A stretch of DNA of 40,141 nucleotides, taken from Opitutia bacterium. Its GTDB lineage: Bacteria; Verrucomicrobiota; Verrucomicrobiia; Opitutales; Opitutaceae. The position numbers were made by a program, and so were the translations under genes. The notes beneath the pieces are model-generated. The model had not been told where the DNA came from, did no database searches, and saw only the letters and a program-made list of their open reading frames with translations. Positions 8,924 through 18,100 of this stretch are shown here, one piece after another; within the stretch, counting starts at the first letter, position 1; each line of letters opens with the position of its first letter. Location of the stretch: contig JANYBX010000200.1 in the NCBI GenBank assembly GCA_025360615.1, positions 1 to 40,141 on the forward strand, in the 5' to 3' direction.

Positions 8924-9886
8924 ATGAAAAAAATTCTCCTCTGGTGCGCCTGCGCTGCGTTCGCCCACGCCCAAAATCCCTCCCCCGTCGAAGCTCCCGC
9001 TGACACTCCACCGCCGGCCCTGGCGTCCGCCCCGCGCCCGCCGCCCAACACCCACGGCGTGGACATGCGCACGCAGGCCGGCCCGCCCGGCCCGCGCTAT
9101 TCCCCTCCCTCGCCGCTCGACGAAAAACGACCGACTCTCTGGCTGATCGGCGACTCCACCGTCCGCAATGGCTCCGCCGGCGATGGCACCAATCAAAACC
9201 AATGGGGCTGGGGCGCACCGCTCACCTTTTATTTCGACCCGCAAAAAGTGAACGTCGTCAACCGCGCCCTCGGCGGCACCAGCGCCCGCAGTTTCTATAA
9301 CGGCAATTGGAAAAACATGGCCGGCCTCATCAAGCCGGGCGACGTCGTCATCCTGCAGTTTGGCACGAACGACGGCGGTAAACCCGCCACGTCCGTCGGC
9401 GAACTCAAGGGCACCGGCGACGAAACCGAAGCCATCACCAACCGCGCCGGCCAACCCGAGACCGTTCACACCTTCGGCTGGTATCTCCGGCAGATCATCG
9501 GCGAGGCCAAGGCGAAAGGCGCCGCGCCCATCGTCTGCTCGCTCATCCCGCGCAAAAGTTGGGACGACAGCGGCCATGTTAATCGAGCCGTCGACTCCTT
9601 CGCCGGCTGGGCCGGACAGGTGGCCCGCGCCGAAAACGTCGGCTTCATCGACCTCAATGAATTGATCGCGCGCCGCCTCGATGCCCTCGGCCAGAAAAAG
9701 GTCGATCTCCTCTACGTCCCAAATCCGACGCCGGAAAAACCCAAGGGCGAAACCGTCCACCCCGGCTGGGACGGCGCCGTCCTCAATGCCGAGGTGGTCG
9801 TCTCCGGCCTGAAAGCCCTGAGGGAAAATCCGGTCGCCGGATATTTTTCCGAGAAAGCCCAAACCGTCGCCGCCGCGCGGCCGTGA
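8924..9886 (+). CDS. Secreted SGNH esterase, rhamnogalacturonan acetylesterase-like (CE12 type)
   Basis: The start at ATG 8924 gives a signal peptide (MKKILLWCACAAFAHAQ) and 320 aa. A Pro-rich linker (about 18-65) leads to the SGNH hydrolase domain: block I WLIGDSTVRNG (nucleophile Ser), block II LGGTSARSF, block III LQFGTNDGG, and a late ETVHPGWDGA with the catalytic-type His. GDST-V and the HTFGWYLRQII helix are those of rhamnogalacturonan acetylesterases, which remove acetyl groups from pectin side-chain backbone. The insert near residues 210-250 (CSLIPRKSWDD) is usual for the group. It precedes a DUF1080 gene by 87 bp in the same direction, so a carbohydrate-degradation role fits. Confidence 0.88.
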   Translation: MKKILLWCACAAFAHAQNPSPVEAPADTPPPALASAPRPPPNTHGVDMRTQAGPPGPRYSPPSPLDEKRPTLWLIGDSTVRNGSAGDGTNQNQWGWGAPLTFYFDPQKVNVVNRALGGTSARSFYNGNWKNMAGLIKPGDVVILQFGTNDGGKPATSVGELKGTGDETEAITNRAGQPETVHTFGWYLRQIIGEAKAKGAAPIVCSLIPRKSWDDSGHVNRAVDSFAGWAGQVARAENVGFIDLNELIARRLDALGQKKVDLLYVPNPTPEKPKGETVHPGWDGAVLNAEVVVSGLKALRENPVAGYFSEKAQTVAAARP

Positions 9887-9973
9887 TCACCGACTTGAAA
9901 TAAAGCGCGCGCGCAAGTTTGCGTTGCCCCACACCCTGCCGTGCCAAGCATCTCCCCGGTTCCCCCCTCTCCC

Positions 9974-10744
9974 ATGCGCTCCACCCTGCCCTGCCTCCTC
10001 CTCGTTTTTACCCTCCCGGCTTTCGCCGCCGAAACGCCCGCCGATCCCTTGCCGCCGCCCGAGGCCACCGAGTATTGGACGCCCGTCCCGCCGATCATCA
10101 CCGCCAATCCCGGCAGTGTTCCCTCGGATGCCATCGTGCTCTTCGACGGCAATAGCCTGGACGGCTGGCAACCGGTCCGCGCGGGCGAGTCGGGTTGGAA
10201 AATCGTCGACGGCGCGATGGTCATCGAGCCAAACGCGAAGCCCTGCGACCAAGTGACCAAGCAGACGTTTGGCGACATTCAGCTCCACCTTGAGTTTCGC
10301 ACCCCGGCCGAGGTGAAAGGCAAAAGCCAGGAACGCGGCAACAGCGGCATCTATTTTATGGGCCTCTATGAACTGCAAGTCCTCGATTCCTATAATAACC
10401 CCACCTACGTGAACGGTCAGGCTGGCTCCATCTACAAACAGCATCCCCCGCTCGTGAACGCCTCCCGTCCTCCCGGCGAATGGCAGACCTACGACGCCGT
10501 GTTTGTCGCGCCGCGCTTCGCCGCCGACGGCACCCTCGTCACCCCCGCCCGCATCACCGCGCTGCACAACGGCGTGCTCGTGCAGCACGACTCCATCCTC
10601 AAAGGCCCCACCGTGTGGCGCGGCCAACCCGCCTACAAAGCCCACGCCGAAAAATTGCCCCTTCTACTCCAGGATCACCGGAATCCCGTCTCGTATCGCA
10701 ACATTTGGGTGCGCGAACTGCAGTTGCCGGTCCCCGCCCGTTGA
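9974..10744 (+). CDS. Secreted DUF1080 (3-keto-disaccharide hydrolase-like) protein
   Basis: From ATG 9974 there is a signal peptide (MRSTLPCLLLVFTLPAFA) and a single jelly-roll domain of the DUF1080 family. Signatures are VLFDGNSLDGWQ, the GDIQLHLEFRTP strand, GNSGIYFMGLYELQVLDSY, and WQTYDAVFVAPRF. Members of this family include 3-keto-glucoside hydrolases or lyases acting on 3-keto sugars after oxidation, and many are unstudied. It lies directly behind the SGNH esterase and ahead of the TonB receptor. A second, diverged member is at 20608-21489 and a broken one at 21695-22241. Confidence 0.88.
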   Translation: MRSTLPCLLLVFTLPAFAAETPADPLPPPEATEYWTPVPPIITANPGSVPSDAIVLFDGNSLDGWQPVRAGESGWKIVDGAMVIEPNAKPCDQVTKQTFGDIQLHLEFRTPAEVKGKSQERGNSGIYFMGLYELQVLDSYNNPTYVNGQAGSIYKQHPPLVNASRPPGEWQTYDAVFVAPRFAADGTLVTPARITALHNGVLVQHDSILKGPTVWRGQPAYKAHAEKLPLLLQDHRNPVSYRNIWVRELQLPVPAR

Positions 10745-11274
10745 GCCCGACTCATCCCATTGCAGGAGTCTCTTGGCAGACGATATAAGGCCGACGTCTC
10801 TAGGTTTTTGGATTTTACGAAGAAGGGGCCCTCCCAGTCCCTCATCATCATACCAACGTCCCCTGGTAATTGAGACTCTCATTGCGTGTCCCGCAGCGAC
10901 GCTCGATCGCCACGGCGCGCTTCGTCCATGCGATGACAGAGACTTTGGTATACCGTCTCTCCCGTTCGACCGTCGCCCCCGCCCGTCTGCGTCCGCCTCG
11001 CCCACGGGATCAGTAGATCTTCCCTCTACCCTCGCCTTCGAGGGCAGGCGACTCCACGACGACACGTGTCTTTCGGACACGTGTCCTTTGAGATTGACGA
11101 CGCCCGCCGCGCCTGCGATTCCCAGCGCGCCCCTGCTGTCCGACGTGTCGTCTGGTCAGTGCCCCGCCTGAAGCTCGCGCACTGCCCGGCCCTCGCTTCG
11201 GCGTGTCGTCCGATCAAGCCACCGCTTTGATCGCCGGCCATCGGCAGAGGTCCAAAAAAGCAACCAACCAAATC
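10745..11274. promoter_or_regulatory. Long regulatory gap upstream of the TonB receptor gene
   Basis: This 530 bp stretch has no ORF with protein character and is more even in base composition than its surroundings. It holds TGAGACTCTCA (10871-10881, inverted repeat around one base) and two copies of the self-complementary decamer GACACGTGTC (11061-11070 and 11076-11085). It probably contains the receptor promoter and operators or a structured leader. No AraC- or sigma-specific consensus was identified with confidence. Confidence 0.5.
11061..11086. promoter_or_regulatory. Tandem CACGTG palindromes, possible operator pair or hairpin
   Basis: GACACGTGTC occurs at 11061-11070 and again at 11076-11085 (the second flanked to GGACACGTGTCC), with TTTCG between. 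Each copy is its own reverse complement, so together they can also fold as a 10 bp stem with a 5-nt loop. No T-run follows, so it is not a classic terminator. It lies about 190-215 bp upstream of the receptor start. Confidence 0.5.
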
Positions 11275-14200
11275 ATGACAAACCCGACTACCTCCCCCGT
11301 TTCGCGAGGCCTCGGCCGCTGGCTCACCACGTGCCTCGCCGCCTCGCTCCTCCTCATCGCCTCACCGCTCTTCGCCCAAACCACCGGTGGCACCGTCACC
11401 GGCACCGTCGTTGACGCCGGCACCGGCAAATATCTCGAAGGCGCCGAAGTCAGCGTCGACGGCACCGAGCTGCGCGCGACGAGTGATCGCTCCGGCGCGT
11501 TCGACCTGCGCGGCGCGCCCGCCGGCGCCCAGAAAGTCACCGTCGCCTATCCCGGCAAAGAGGCCGTCACCACCCCCGTGGCTGTCGCCGTCGGCCAGTC
11601 CGTCACCCTGCCCGTTCGCATCGGCGGCGATGGCGGCGTCATCACCCTCACCGCCTACAAAGTCGCCGGCACGAAGGAAGGCATGGCCCAAGCCATCGCC
11701 CTCCAGAAACTCTCGGTGAACACCAAGGTCGTCGCCGCCGGCGACCAATACGGCGACATCGCCGAAGGCAATGCCGCCGAATACCTCAAGTTCCTCCCTG
11801 GCGTCGGTATCGACTACAACGCCAACGACGCCCGCGCCGCCACGCTCCGCGGCCTGTCCACGGCCTTCACCAACGTCACGCTCAACGGCAATCCCATTGC
11901 CAGCGCCACCTCGGGCAACTTGTCCCGCCGTTTCGAATTCGAGCAGGTCGCGATCAACAACGTCGAGACCGTGGAAGTCATCAAGACTCTCACCCCTGAA
12001 ATCCCCGCCATCAGCACCGGCGGCTTGATTAACCTCGTCACCAAGAGCGCGCTCGACCGCCAGGGCAACCTCCTCTCCTACCGCGCCTACTTTCAGGCGA
12101 CCGACACCGCGCTCACCTTCGCCAAGACCGAAGGCTGGGGCCAGGAAAAGACCCGCAAGATTCTCCCCGGCCTCGATCTGAACTATGCCGTTCACCTCCG
12201 CCCGAATCTCGGCCTCAACGTCAGCTACAAAAACTCCCAGCTCTTTAACGATTACCCCCGCTCCACCTACACTTGGGAATATAACCCGACGAACGGCGGC
12301 GCCCCCGCGACTCCCGCCCTTACTTCGTGGAATCTGCAGAACGAGCAGAAAAATACGCGCCGCCAATCCGTCTCCGCCCAACTCGATTGGAAAGTTGACG
12401 ACCACACCAAGCTCTCCGCGACCGCGATGTGGAATTACTACGACCTTCTCTTCACCGACCGCGTGCTCACCGTGAATACCGGCACTCTCTCGCCGCTCGC
12501 CACGACTTCCCCCTTGGCCTTCGGCTACGGCACCGTCACTGGCCGTCCCGGCGCCGGCTCCGTCACTCTCGCCACGATCAATCGCTGGAAATCCGGCGTC
12601 ACTTGGATCAGCAATCTGGCCGCCTCCCATGAATTCCCGAACGGCGCCACCATCGAGGCCAGCCCCTACTGGAGCCAGTCCTACAGCAAATACCGCGACA
12701 CAAACGGCTCGTGGTTCTCCGACGCCACCGTCTCCCGCACCGGCCTGAACGTCAGCTTCGACAATGTCGGCGCCGTCGTCCCGTCCTACCGCATCACCGA
12801 TGCCACCGGCGCCGCCGCCGATCTTCGCGACCTCAGCAAGTTCAACACGACCACCATCCGCAGCCGCCCCCAGACCGGCGTGGACACCCGCAACGGTTTC
12901 TCCCTCGACTACAAACTCCCGCTCCACACCGCGATTCCCGTCACGGTCAAGGTCGGCGTCCGCGACGATCTCAACACTCGCAACATCGAGAACCACGTCT
13001 TCAACCGCACCGGCACGAGCGCCACGACCGGCTTCGGCGCCAACGGTGCCGCGACGAACGTCACCGGTACCCAGCTCGCCGCCCTGGCTGACACCGGCTT
13101 CTCCAATCACCCCATTGGCTACGGCCTCCCCGCCTATAATTTCGTGAGCCTCTACTCGGCCTTCACGAACCTCGGCGGCGCTGCCTATCTGCCCTACACG
13201 CCCGCCGCCGACGTCAACGCCCGCTTCGATGACGAGACGAAGTCCGGCTACATCCGCTTCGATGTGAACCCGATCAAGGATCTCCTCGTGGTCCTCGGCG
13301 TGCGCTACGAAGACCGACAGACCGACACCGAGAACCGTCTCACCACCCTGCCCAGCATCCTCAAGACCAAGTTCACCGACAAGAGCTGGTTCCCCTCGAT
13401 CAACTTGAAATACACCCCGAACAAGAATCTCGTGCTCCGCGCCTCCGCGAGCAAGTCCATCGGTCTCCCCGATTACAGCGATCTCCTCCCCGGCCCCACC
13501 GCCATCACCGCTCCCGACTCGACGACCGGTGCCCGCGGCAAGGTCAGTATCTACAATCCGAAACTAGAGGCTTATGACGTGACGAGCTTCGACGCCTCGG
13601 CCGAGTATTACTTCAGCCGCTCCAGTGTTGTCGCCCTCAGCGTGTTCCGGAAAGATTTCCGCAACTTCATCGTCACCGCCACGCAAGGCCTCACGAACGC
13701 GTCCGCCGCCGGTCTCGGCATCGACCCCACCACTCTCCTCGGGGTTGTCACCGATTACGACATCACCACGAAGTTCAACGTGAAGGACCCCGGCCACTAC
13801 AACGGCGTCGAGGCCAGCTACTCGCAGAACTTCTCGTTCCTCCCGAAGCCCTTCAACACCCTTGGACTTCAGATCAACGGCACCCTCGTCAGCATCGACC
13901 CGATCAAGACCAACATGGTTTTCAGCTCGACCGACGCCAACCTCAACCGCGTCGTGCTGGAGCAGGTCAACAAGACCCTCGAGTTCGCCTCCGTGAAGAA
14001 AGCCGTCAACGTCACCCTCAACTACAGCATCGGCAAGTTCAGCACGACCATCACGTCGAACTATACCGGGCGCGTATTGAAGGCCTTCTCGCAGAAGACC
14101 GTCAAATACACCGACGTCGCGACGAACAATTACTACAACGAGCTCCAATATCAGGCCCCCCGCGAATTGGTGGACGTGCGCATCGAGTATAAATACAGCC

Positions 14201-14334
14201 GGCTCCTCACGCCCTATCTTCTAGTGCGTAACGTCTTCGGCCGCCCCATCATCATGTCCACGCCGACCGTCCCGTTCAATCACGCCGAATACGGCGATCC
14301 CATCTACGAACTCGGCGTGCGCGGCGTCTGGTGA
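11275..14334 (+). CDS. TonB-dependent outer-membrane receptor with carboxypeptidase-regulatory-like N-terminal domain
   Basis: The start at ATG 11275 gives a 1019-aa protein with a signal peptide ending LFAQ (about residue 35). Residues about 38-115 form a carboxypeptidase D regulatory-like domain (GTVTGTVVDAGTGKYLEGAEV). A possible TonB box (ITLTAYKV) is followed by the plug (about 150-265: YLKFLPGVGIDYN, ATLRGL, NVETVEVIKTLTPEIPA, GGLINLVTK). The rest is the 22-strand barrel, with RFDVNPIKDLLVVLGVRYED and the C-terminal aromatic end GVRGVW. Such receptors import large or scarce ligands using TonB energy; in this phylum many import oligosaccharides. Context with esterase, DUF1080 and LamG proteins suggests a carbohydrate ligand. 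A clear terminator follows. Confidence 0.93.
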   Translation: MTNPTTSPVSRGLGRWLTTCLAASLLLIASPLFAQTTGGTVTGTVVDAGTGKYLEGAEVSVDGTELRATSDRSGAFDLRGAPAGAQKVTVAYPGKEAVTTPVAVAVGQSVTLPVRIGGDGGVITLTAYKVAGTKEGMAQAIALQKLSVNTKVVAAGDQYGDIAEGNAAEYLKFLPGVGIDYNANDARAATLRGLSTAFTNVTLNGNPIASATSGNLSRRFEFEQVAINNVETVEVIKTLTPEIPAISTGGLINLVTKSALDRQGNLLSYRAYFQATDTALTFAKTEGWGQEKTRKILPGLDLNYAVHLRPNLGLNVSYKNSQLFNDYPRSTYTWEYNPTNGGAPATPALTSWNLQNEQKNTRRQSVSAQLDWKVDDHTKLSATAMWNYYDLLFTDRVLTVNTGTLSPLATTSPLAFGYGTVTGRPGAGSVTLATINRWKSGVTWISNLAASHEFPNGATIEASPYWSQSYSKYRDTNGSWFSDATVSRTGLNVSFDNVGAVVPSYRITDATGAAADLRDLSKFNTTTIRSRPQTGVDTRNGFSLDYKLPLHTAIPVTVKVGVRDDLNTRNIENHVFNRTGTSATTGFGANGAATNVTGTQLAALADTGFSNHPIGYGLPAYNFVSLYSAFTNLGGAAYLPYTPAADVNARFDDETKSGYIRFDVNPIKDLLVVLGVRYEDRQTDTENRLTTLPSILKTKFTDKSWFPSINLKYTPNKNLVLRASASKSIGLPDYSDLLPGPTAITAPDSTTGARGKVSIYNPKLEAYDVTSFDASAEYYFSRSSVVALSVFRKDFRNFIVTATQGLTNASAAGLGIDPTTLLGVVTDYDITTKFNVKDPGHYNGVEASYSQNFSFLPKPFNTLGLQINGTLVSIDPIKTNMVFSSTDANLNRVVLEQVNKTLEFASVKKAVNVTLNYSIGKFSTTITSNYTGRVLKAFSQKTVKYTDVATNNYYNELQYQAPRELVDVRIEYKYSRLLTPYLLVRNVFGRPIIMSTPTVPFNHAEYGDPIYELGVRGVW

Positions 14335-14360
14335 TCGCCCGCCAGCACTGTTAAACTCTC

Positions 14361-14391
14361 AAAGGCCCGCATTCACCTGCGGGCCTTTTTT
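14361..14391 (+). terminator. Rho-independent terminator after the TonB receptor gene
   Basis: AAAGGCCCGC pairs with GCGGGCCTTT around an 8-nt loop and is followed directly by a run of T. It ends 57 nt after the receptor stop and separates it from the LamG genes. Confidence 0.9.
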
Positions 14392-14453
14392 ATTTCTCGC
14401 CGCTTCGTGCTGCCGCCAACTTTCGCCGGGAGCCAGCGTCTTTCTCCCCATCC

Positions 14454-15140
14454 GTGATTATCCTTCGCCATCCCCGCCGGTTCATTTGTGCCCTCGCTAC
14501 TCTCGCGATCCAGGCCGCCTTCGCCGACTCCCCCGTCGCGCCCCCCCGACCCGCCTCGCTCATCTGGCCGCTTGATCGCACCGACGTCATTTCCGGCCAG
14601 CCCACCACCGTGCTGGGCGCCCCGCGCGTGATCCACGAAAACTCCCACGCCGCCGCCGTTTTTGATGGCGCGCGCGACGGACTGATTCTTCCCGTCAACC
14701 CGCTCTTCGGTCTCGCGCAATTCACCATCGAGCTTCTCATCCGCCCCGATGCTCATGGCCCGGCGGAGCAGCGCTTCTTTCACATTCAGGACACCGACGG
14801 TTCCCGCTGCCTGCTCGAAATTCGCCTTACGCCCGACGGCCGCTGGGCCCTCGATACCTTTTTGCTCAGCGGAAAAAACAGCCTGCCTCTCCTTGACCGC
14901 ACACTCCTCCACACGGCGGACGAGTGGCACTGGGTCACCCTGCGCTACGACGGCCGAAAAATGTCCTCCTTCGTCGACGGCCGGCCCGAACTTTCTGGCG
15001 AGGTCGCCTTCGCCTCCACCTCCCTCGCCGGCCAGACCTCCATCGGCGTTCGCCTCAATCAAGTCTACTGGTTCAAGGGCGCGATTCGCGAAATTCGCAT
15101 CCATCCCCTCGCGCTTCCCCCCGCGCAGCTCGCGCACTGA
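14454..15140 (+). CDS. Secreted LamG/concanavalin A-like protein
   Basis: 228 aa with a GTG start, a signal peptide (ALATLAIQAAFA) and one LamG-like jelly roll (about 35-225). Typical strands are LIWPLDRTDV, AAVFDGARDGLIL, FTIELLIRPDAHG, WHWVTLRYDGRKMSSFVDG and FKGAIREIRIHPLALPPAQLA. LamG folds usually bind glycans or proteins. No enzymatic residues were noted. It is 42 bp upstream of the large LamG protein in the same direction and behind a terminator, so the two probably form one transcript and may act on the same substrate. Confidence 0.85.
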   Translation: MIILRHPRRFICALATLAIQAAFADSPVAPPRPASLIWPLDRTDVISGQPTTVLGAPRVIHENSHAAAVFDGARDGLILPVNPLFGLAQFTIELLIRPDAHGPAEQRFFHIQDTDGSRCLLEIRLTPDGRWALDTFLLSGKNSLPLLDRTLLHTADEWHWVTLRYDGRKMSSFVDGRPELSGEVAFASTSLAGQTSIGVRLNQVYWFKGAIREIRIHPLALPPAQLAH

Positions 15141-15182
15141 TCCCACTTGCTCGCGAATTTCGGTCCAACCTCTCCCCTTCGC

Positions 15183-18100
15183 ATGTCTTCTCCTTTTCCT
15201 TTTCATTCCCGCCCACTCACCTCCGCGCTTCTCATCGCTTTCTTCGGCTCGCTGGATCTGCCCGCTGCGCCCGCGCTCGACGGCCTGCTCTTCCACCTCT
15301 CCGGCGACCACGGCACCACCGCCGACCTCGCCGCGCCCGGCACCGCCGAGCCCACCTTCGTCAACGACGTCTCCACCATCGCCGACGGCGCGCGCGGCCC
15401 CGCCCTCCGCTGCGAAGATCTCCAACGCCTCGCCTGGTCTGCCCCCGGCAACATCTACGCGCAGCGCGGCACGCTCTCCTTCTTCTGGCGCTCGCGCTAC
15501 CCCGTCGGCCCGACCGCGTTTCCCCTTTTCCGCGTCAGCTACGGCGATCACTCGAGTTGGGACATGACCTGGCTCCGCCTCGACTACAACGGCCACGGCT
15601 TCGACGCCTTCGTCACCGACGCCAACCTCGCCCGCACCCGCGTCTCCGTCTCGCTCCCGAATTTTCCCAAGCCCGATCAATGGACTCATCTCGCGCTCGC
15701 GTGGGACGAAACCCGGGGCATCCGTTTTTATGTGAACGGCCAGCTCGCCGGCCACGTCGAGACCACCGCCCGCTACGACGCCGCCCTCGACCAGTTCGGC
15801 CCGCACTCGCGCATCATCAGTCCGCACAACGTCCAGAGTGATTATAATTTCGTCCGCGGCGGCGACATCGACGAAATCAAAATCCACGACCGCATGATCG
15901 GCGACGCTGACATCGCCGCGCTCGCCAAAGGCGACACGCCCACGCTCCCCGTCCTCGCCGCGCGCTCGCTGAATGATCCGGCGACCCGCGCCGAATGGTG
16001 GCATCGCTACGGTTTCGACGACCCGAAAAACCCCCCGCCCTATTACGCCGGCCCCACAATCAGCGTCCGCAAAGTCGAAATTCACGACGCCTACGATCTG
16101 AAACGCTGGTGGTGGAAAGCCAACGACGGCATCCGTGAAACCACCTGGCCCGGCGTCTACAACCGCTCCCGTCTCCCCGGTCGCAACGATTACTTTCAAC
16201 TCCCCGACTGGGATTGCTACGTCGATTCCGGCCGAGCCATCACCTTCGCCCTTCCCGACGAGCCCGTGAATCACATCGAGATTTCCGGCGCCGCTTTCGG
16301 GAAAATGGAACTGCTCCCCGTCGCCGCGGAAAACGAAACCGCCTCCGCCGCGAAAGCAGAGTCCATCCTTTTCGAGCGCGCGAAGAGTCATGAAAAAACC
16401 ATTCACACGCCGAAGCAGAATCTCACCGCTCGAAAAATCCGCTTCACCAACGTCGCGCAGGAAGAACCCATCGGCGAACTCGTCGCTTACAACGTCACCG
16501 CCGGACGCGAGCCCACCGGCAGCGCGAAACTTTCCTATCAGCTGGGAACGATTTCACCCGATGATACTGCTCTGGGTTCCCTGCCGACCCTCATCGCCGG
16601 TCGTTACCCGCGAGATGAAATTTCTCTGATGGTCGCCGCACCGACAGCCGGAGGAAAAGCGATCAAGCCGTCTGAAGTTCACGCCGGTTTCCAACTCCCG
16701 CTCGTCCACGTTGTAGTCCCCGCAAATTCAAATTCCGACGGCCTCGATGGCATCGCGATCGATCTCCCCGCGCTGAACGTCAAGCCGACCCACGGCGCGT
16801 TTTTTCCTCTCAACATCCAAGTCAAAGACCCGCTCTGGCCCGCGCGCAACCTGCTCGATTTCACCTTCAGTGTAAAACCCGGCGAAGCGAAAACTCTCTG
16901 GCTCGATCTCCGTGATCGCGTCCTCCCCGAGGGTAAACCACTCTGGATTACTCTCGCCGCCGCCGGCGCTGATTTTAGCGCGACCTCACTCGAAGGCGCC
17001 CAACTCCGCCTCGTCTTCAAACCCCGCGAAGCCGCCCGCGCCGAGCACGAGCTCGACCGTTTCACGCAAGCGCGCGACAGCTACGCGATGCTCGTCGAGG
17101 AACACCCGAAGAGCCCCAAGCTCGCACTCTGGGTCCGCTTCGAGGCCGATCTCACCGATCTCCTCCGCGTCAACCCGCAGCACCAACTCGGCCTCCAATA
17201 CGCCCTCGCCGCCGGCATCCCCGCCGCGCGACCCGCTTTCACCCAACCCGCCCCGCCGCCCGACGTGCCGCTCTGGGCTTTCCGCCAAACCGAACTTCTC
17301 GGCCGCGTGAAAAAATTCGTCCTCTGGTATATCGACCACCGCCAAGTCGCCGCCGGCGATTTCGGCGGCGGCATTTCCGACGACGTCGACCTCACCAACA
17401 CCTGGCCCGGCCTCGCGCTGATGGGCGCCGAGCCTGAAAAAATCCAACACTCGCTCCACGCGCTCCTCGAAGCCGCCTTCAAAAACGGCATGTTTACGAA
17501 CGGCCTGCCCACCATCCAAGCCGACGAACTTCACAGCTACGAGGAAGGCATCAACTGCCTCGCGCAAAATCTCCTCCTCGAGTTCGGCAGCCCCCGCCAG
17601 CTCGAGCGCGCCATGGCGACGGCCCGCGGTGTCGAGACCATCACCGGCATCAACGCCGCCGGCCACCGTCACATCCGTTCCTCTTACTACAGCGGCACGA
17701 AAATCGCCGAGGAAGAACCCTGGGGCCGCGCGAAACCCTACTCGTATCTCGTCCTCCAACCCGGCCAGCTTCTCGTCGATTTCAACGGCAGCCCCACTGC
17801 CAAAAAATACATGCTCGAACTCGCCGATGGCCTTCTCGCTCACCGCCCGCCCGACGGCAGCGGGCGAGCGTGGACGCCCGTGGCGATTCGTTTTTCGGAC
17901 GACCACGAAATCGAAACCACGCGCGGCTATTTCCCATGGCATGTTTTCTGGGGCGCGTGGAAATGGACCGGCGACCGCCGCTACCTTTCTCCCCTCCTCG
18001 ACAGCGGCCTCGGCACGCTCGCCTCCGTCAGCGCCAACACCCTCGACCTCCTCGATCTCCGCGCCGACTGGGGCGCACGCCTTCTCTCCGGCGAACGCGC

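Noticed and set aside
11362-13110. 582-aa ORF on the minus strand inside the TonB receptor
   Set aside because: Shadow of a GC-rich gene; Gly/Ala/Val-rich translation with no domain, while the plus frame is a full receptor.
14373-16406. 677-aa minus ORF over the LamG genes
   Set aside because: Covers the terminator, two gene starts and parts of two LamG proteins; low-complexity translation.
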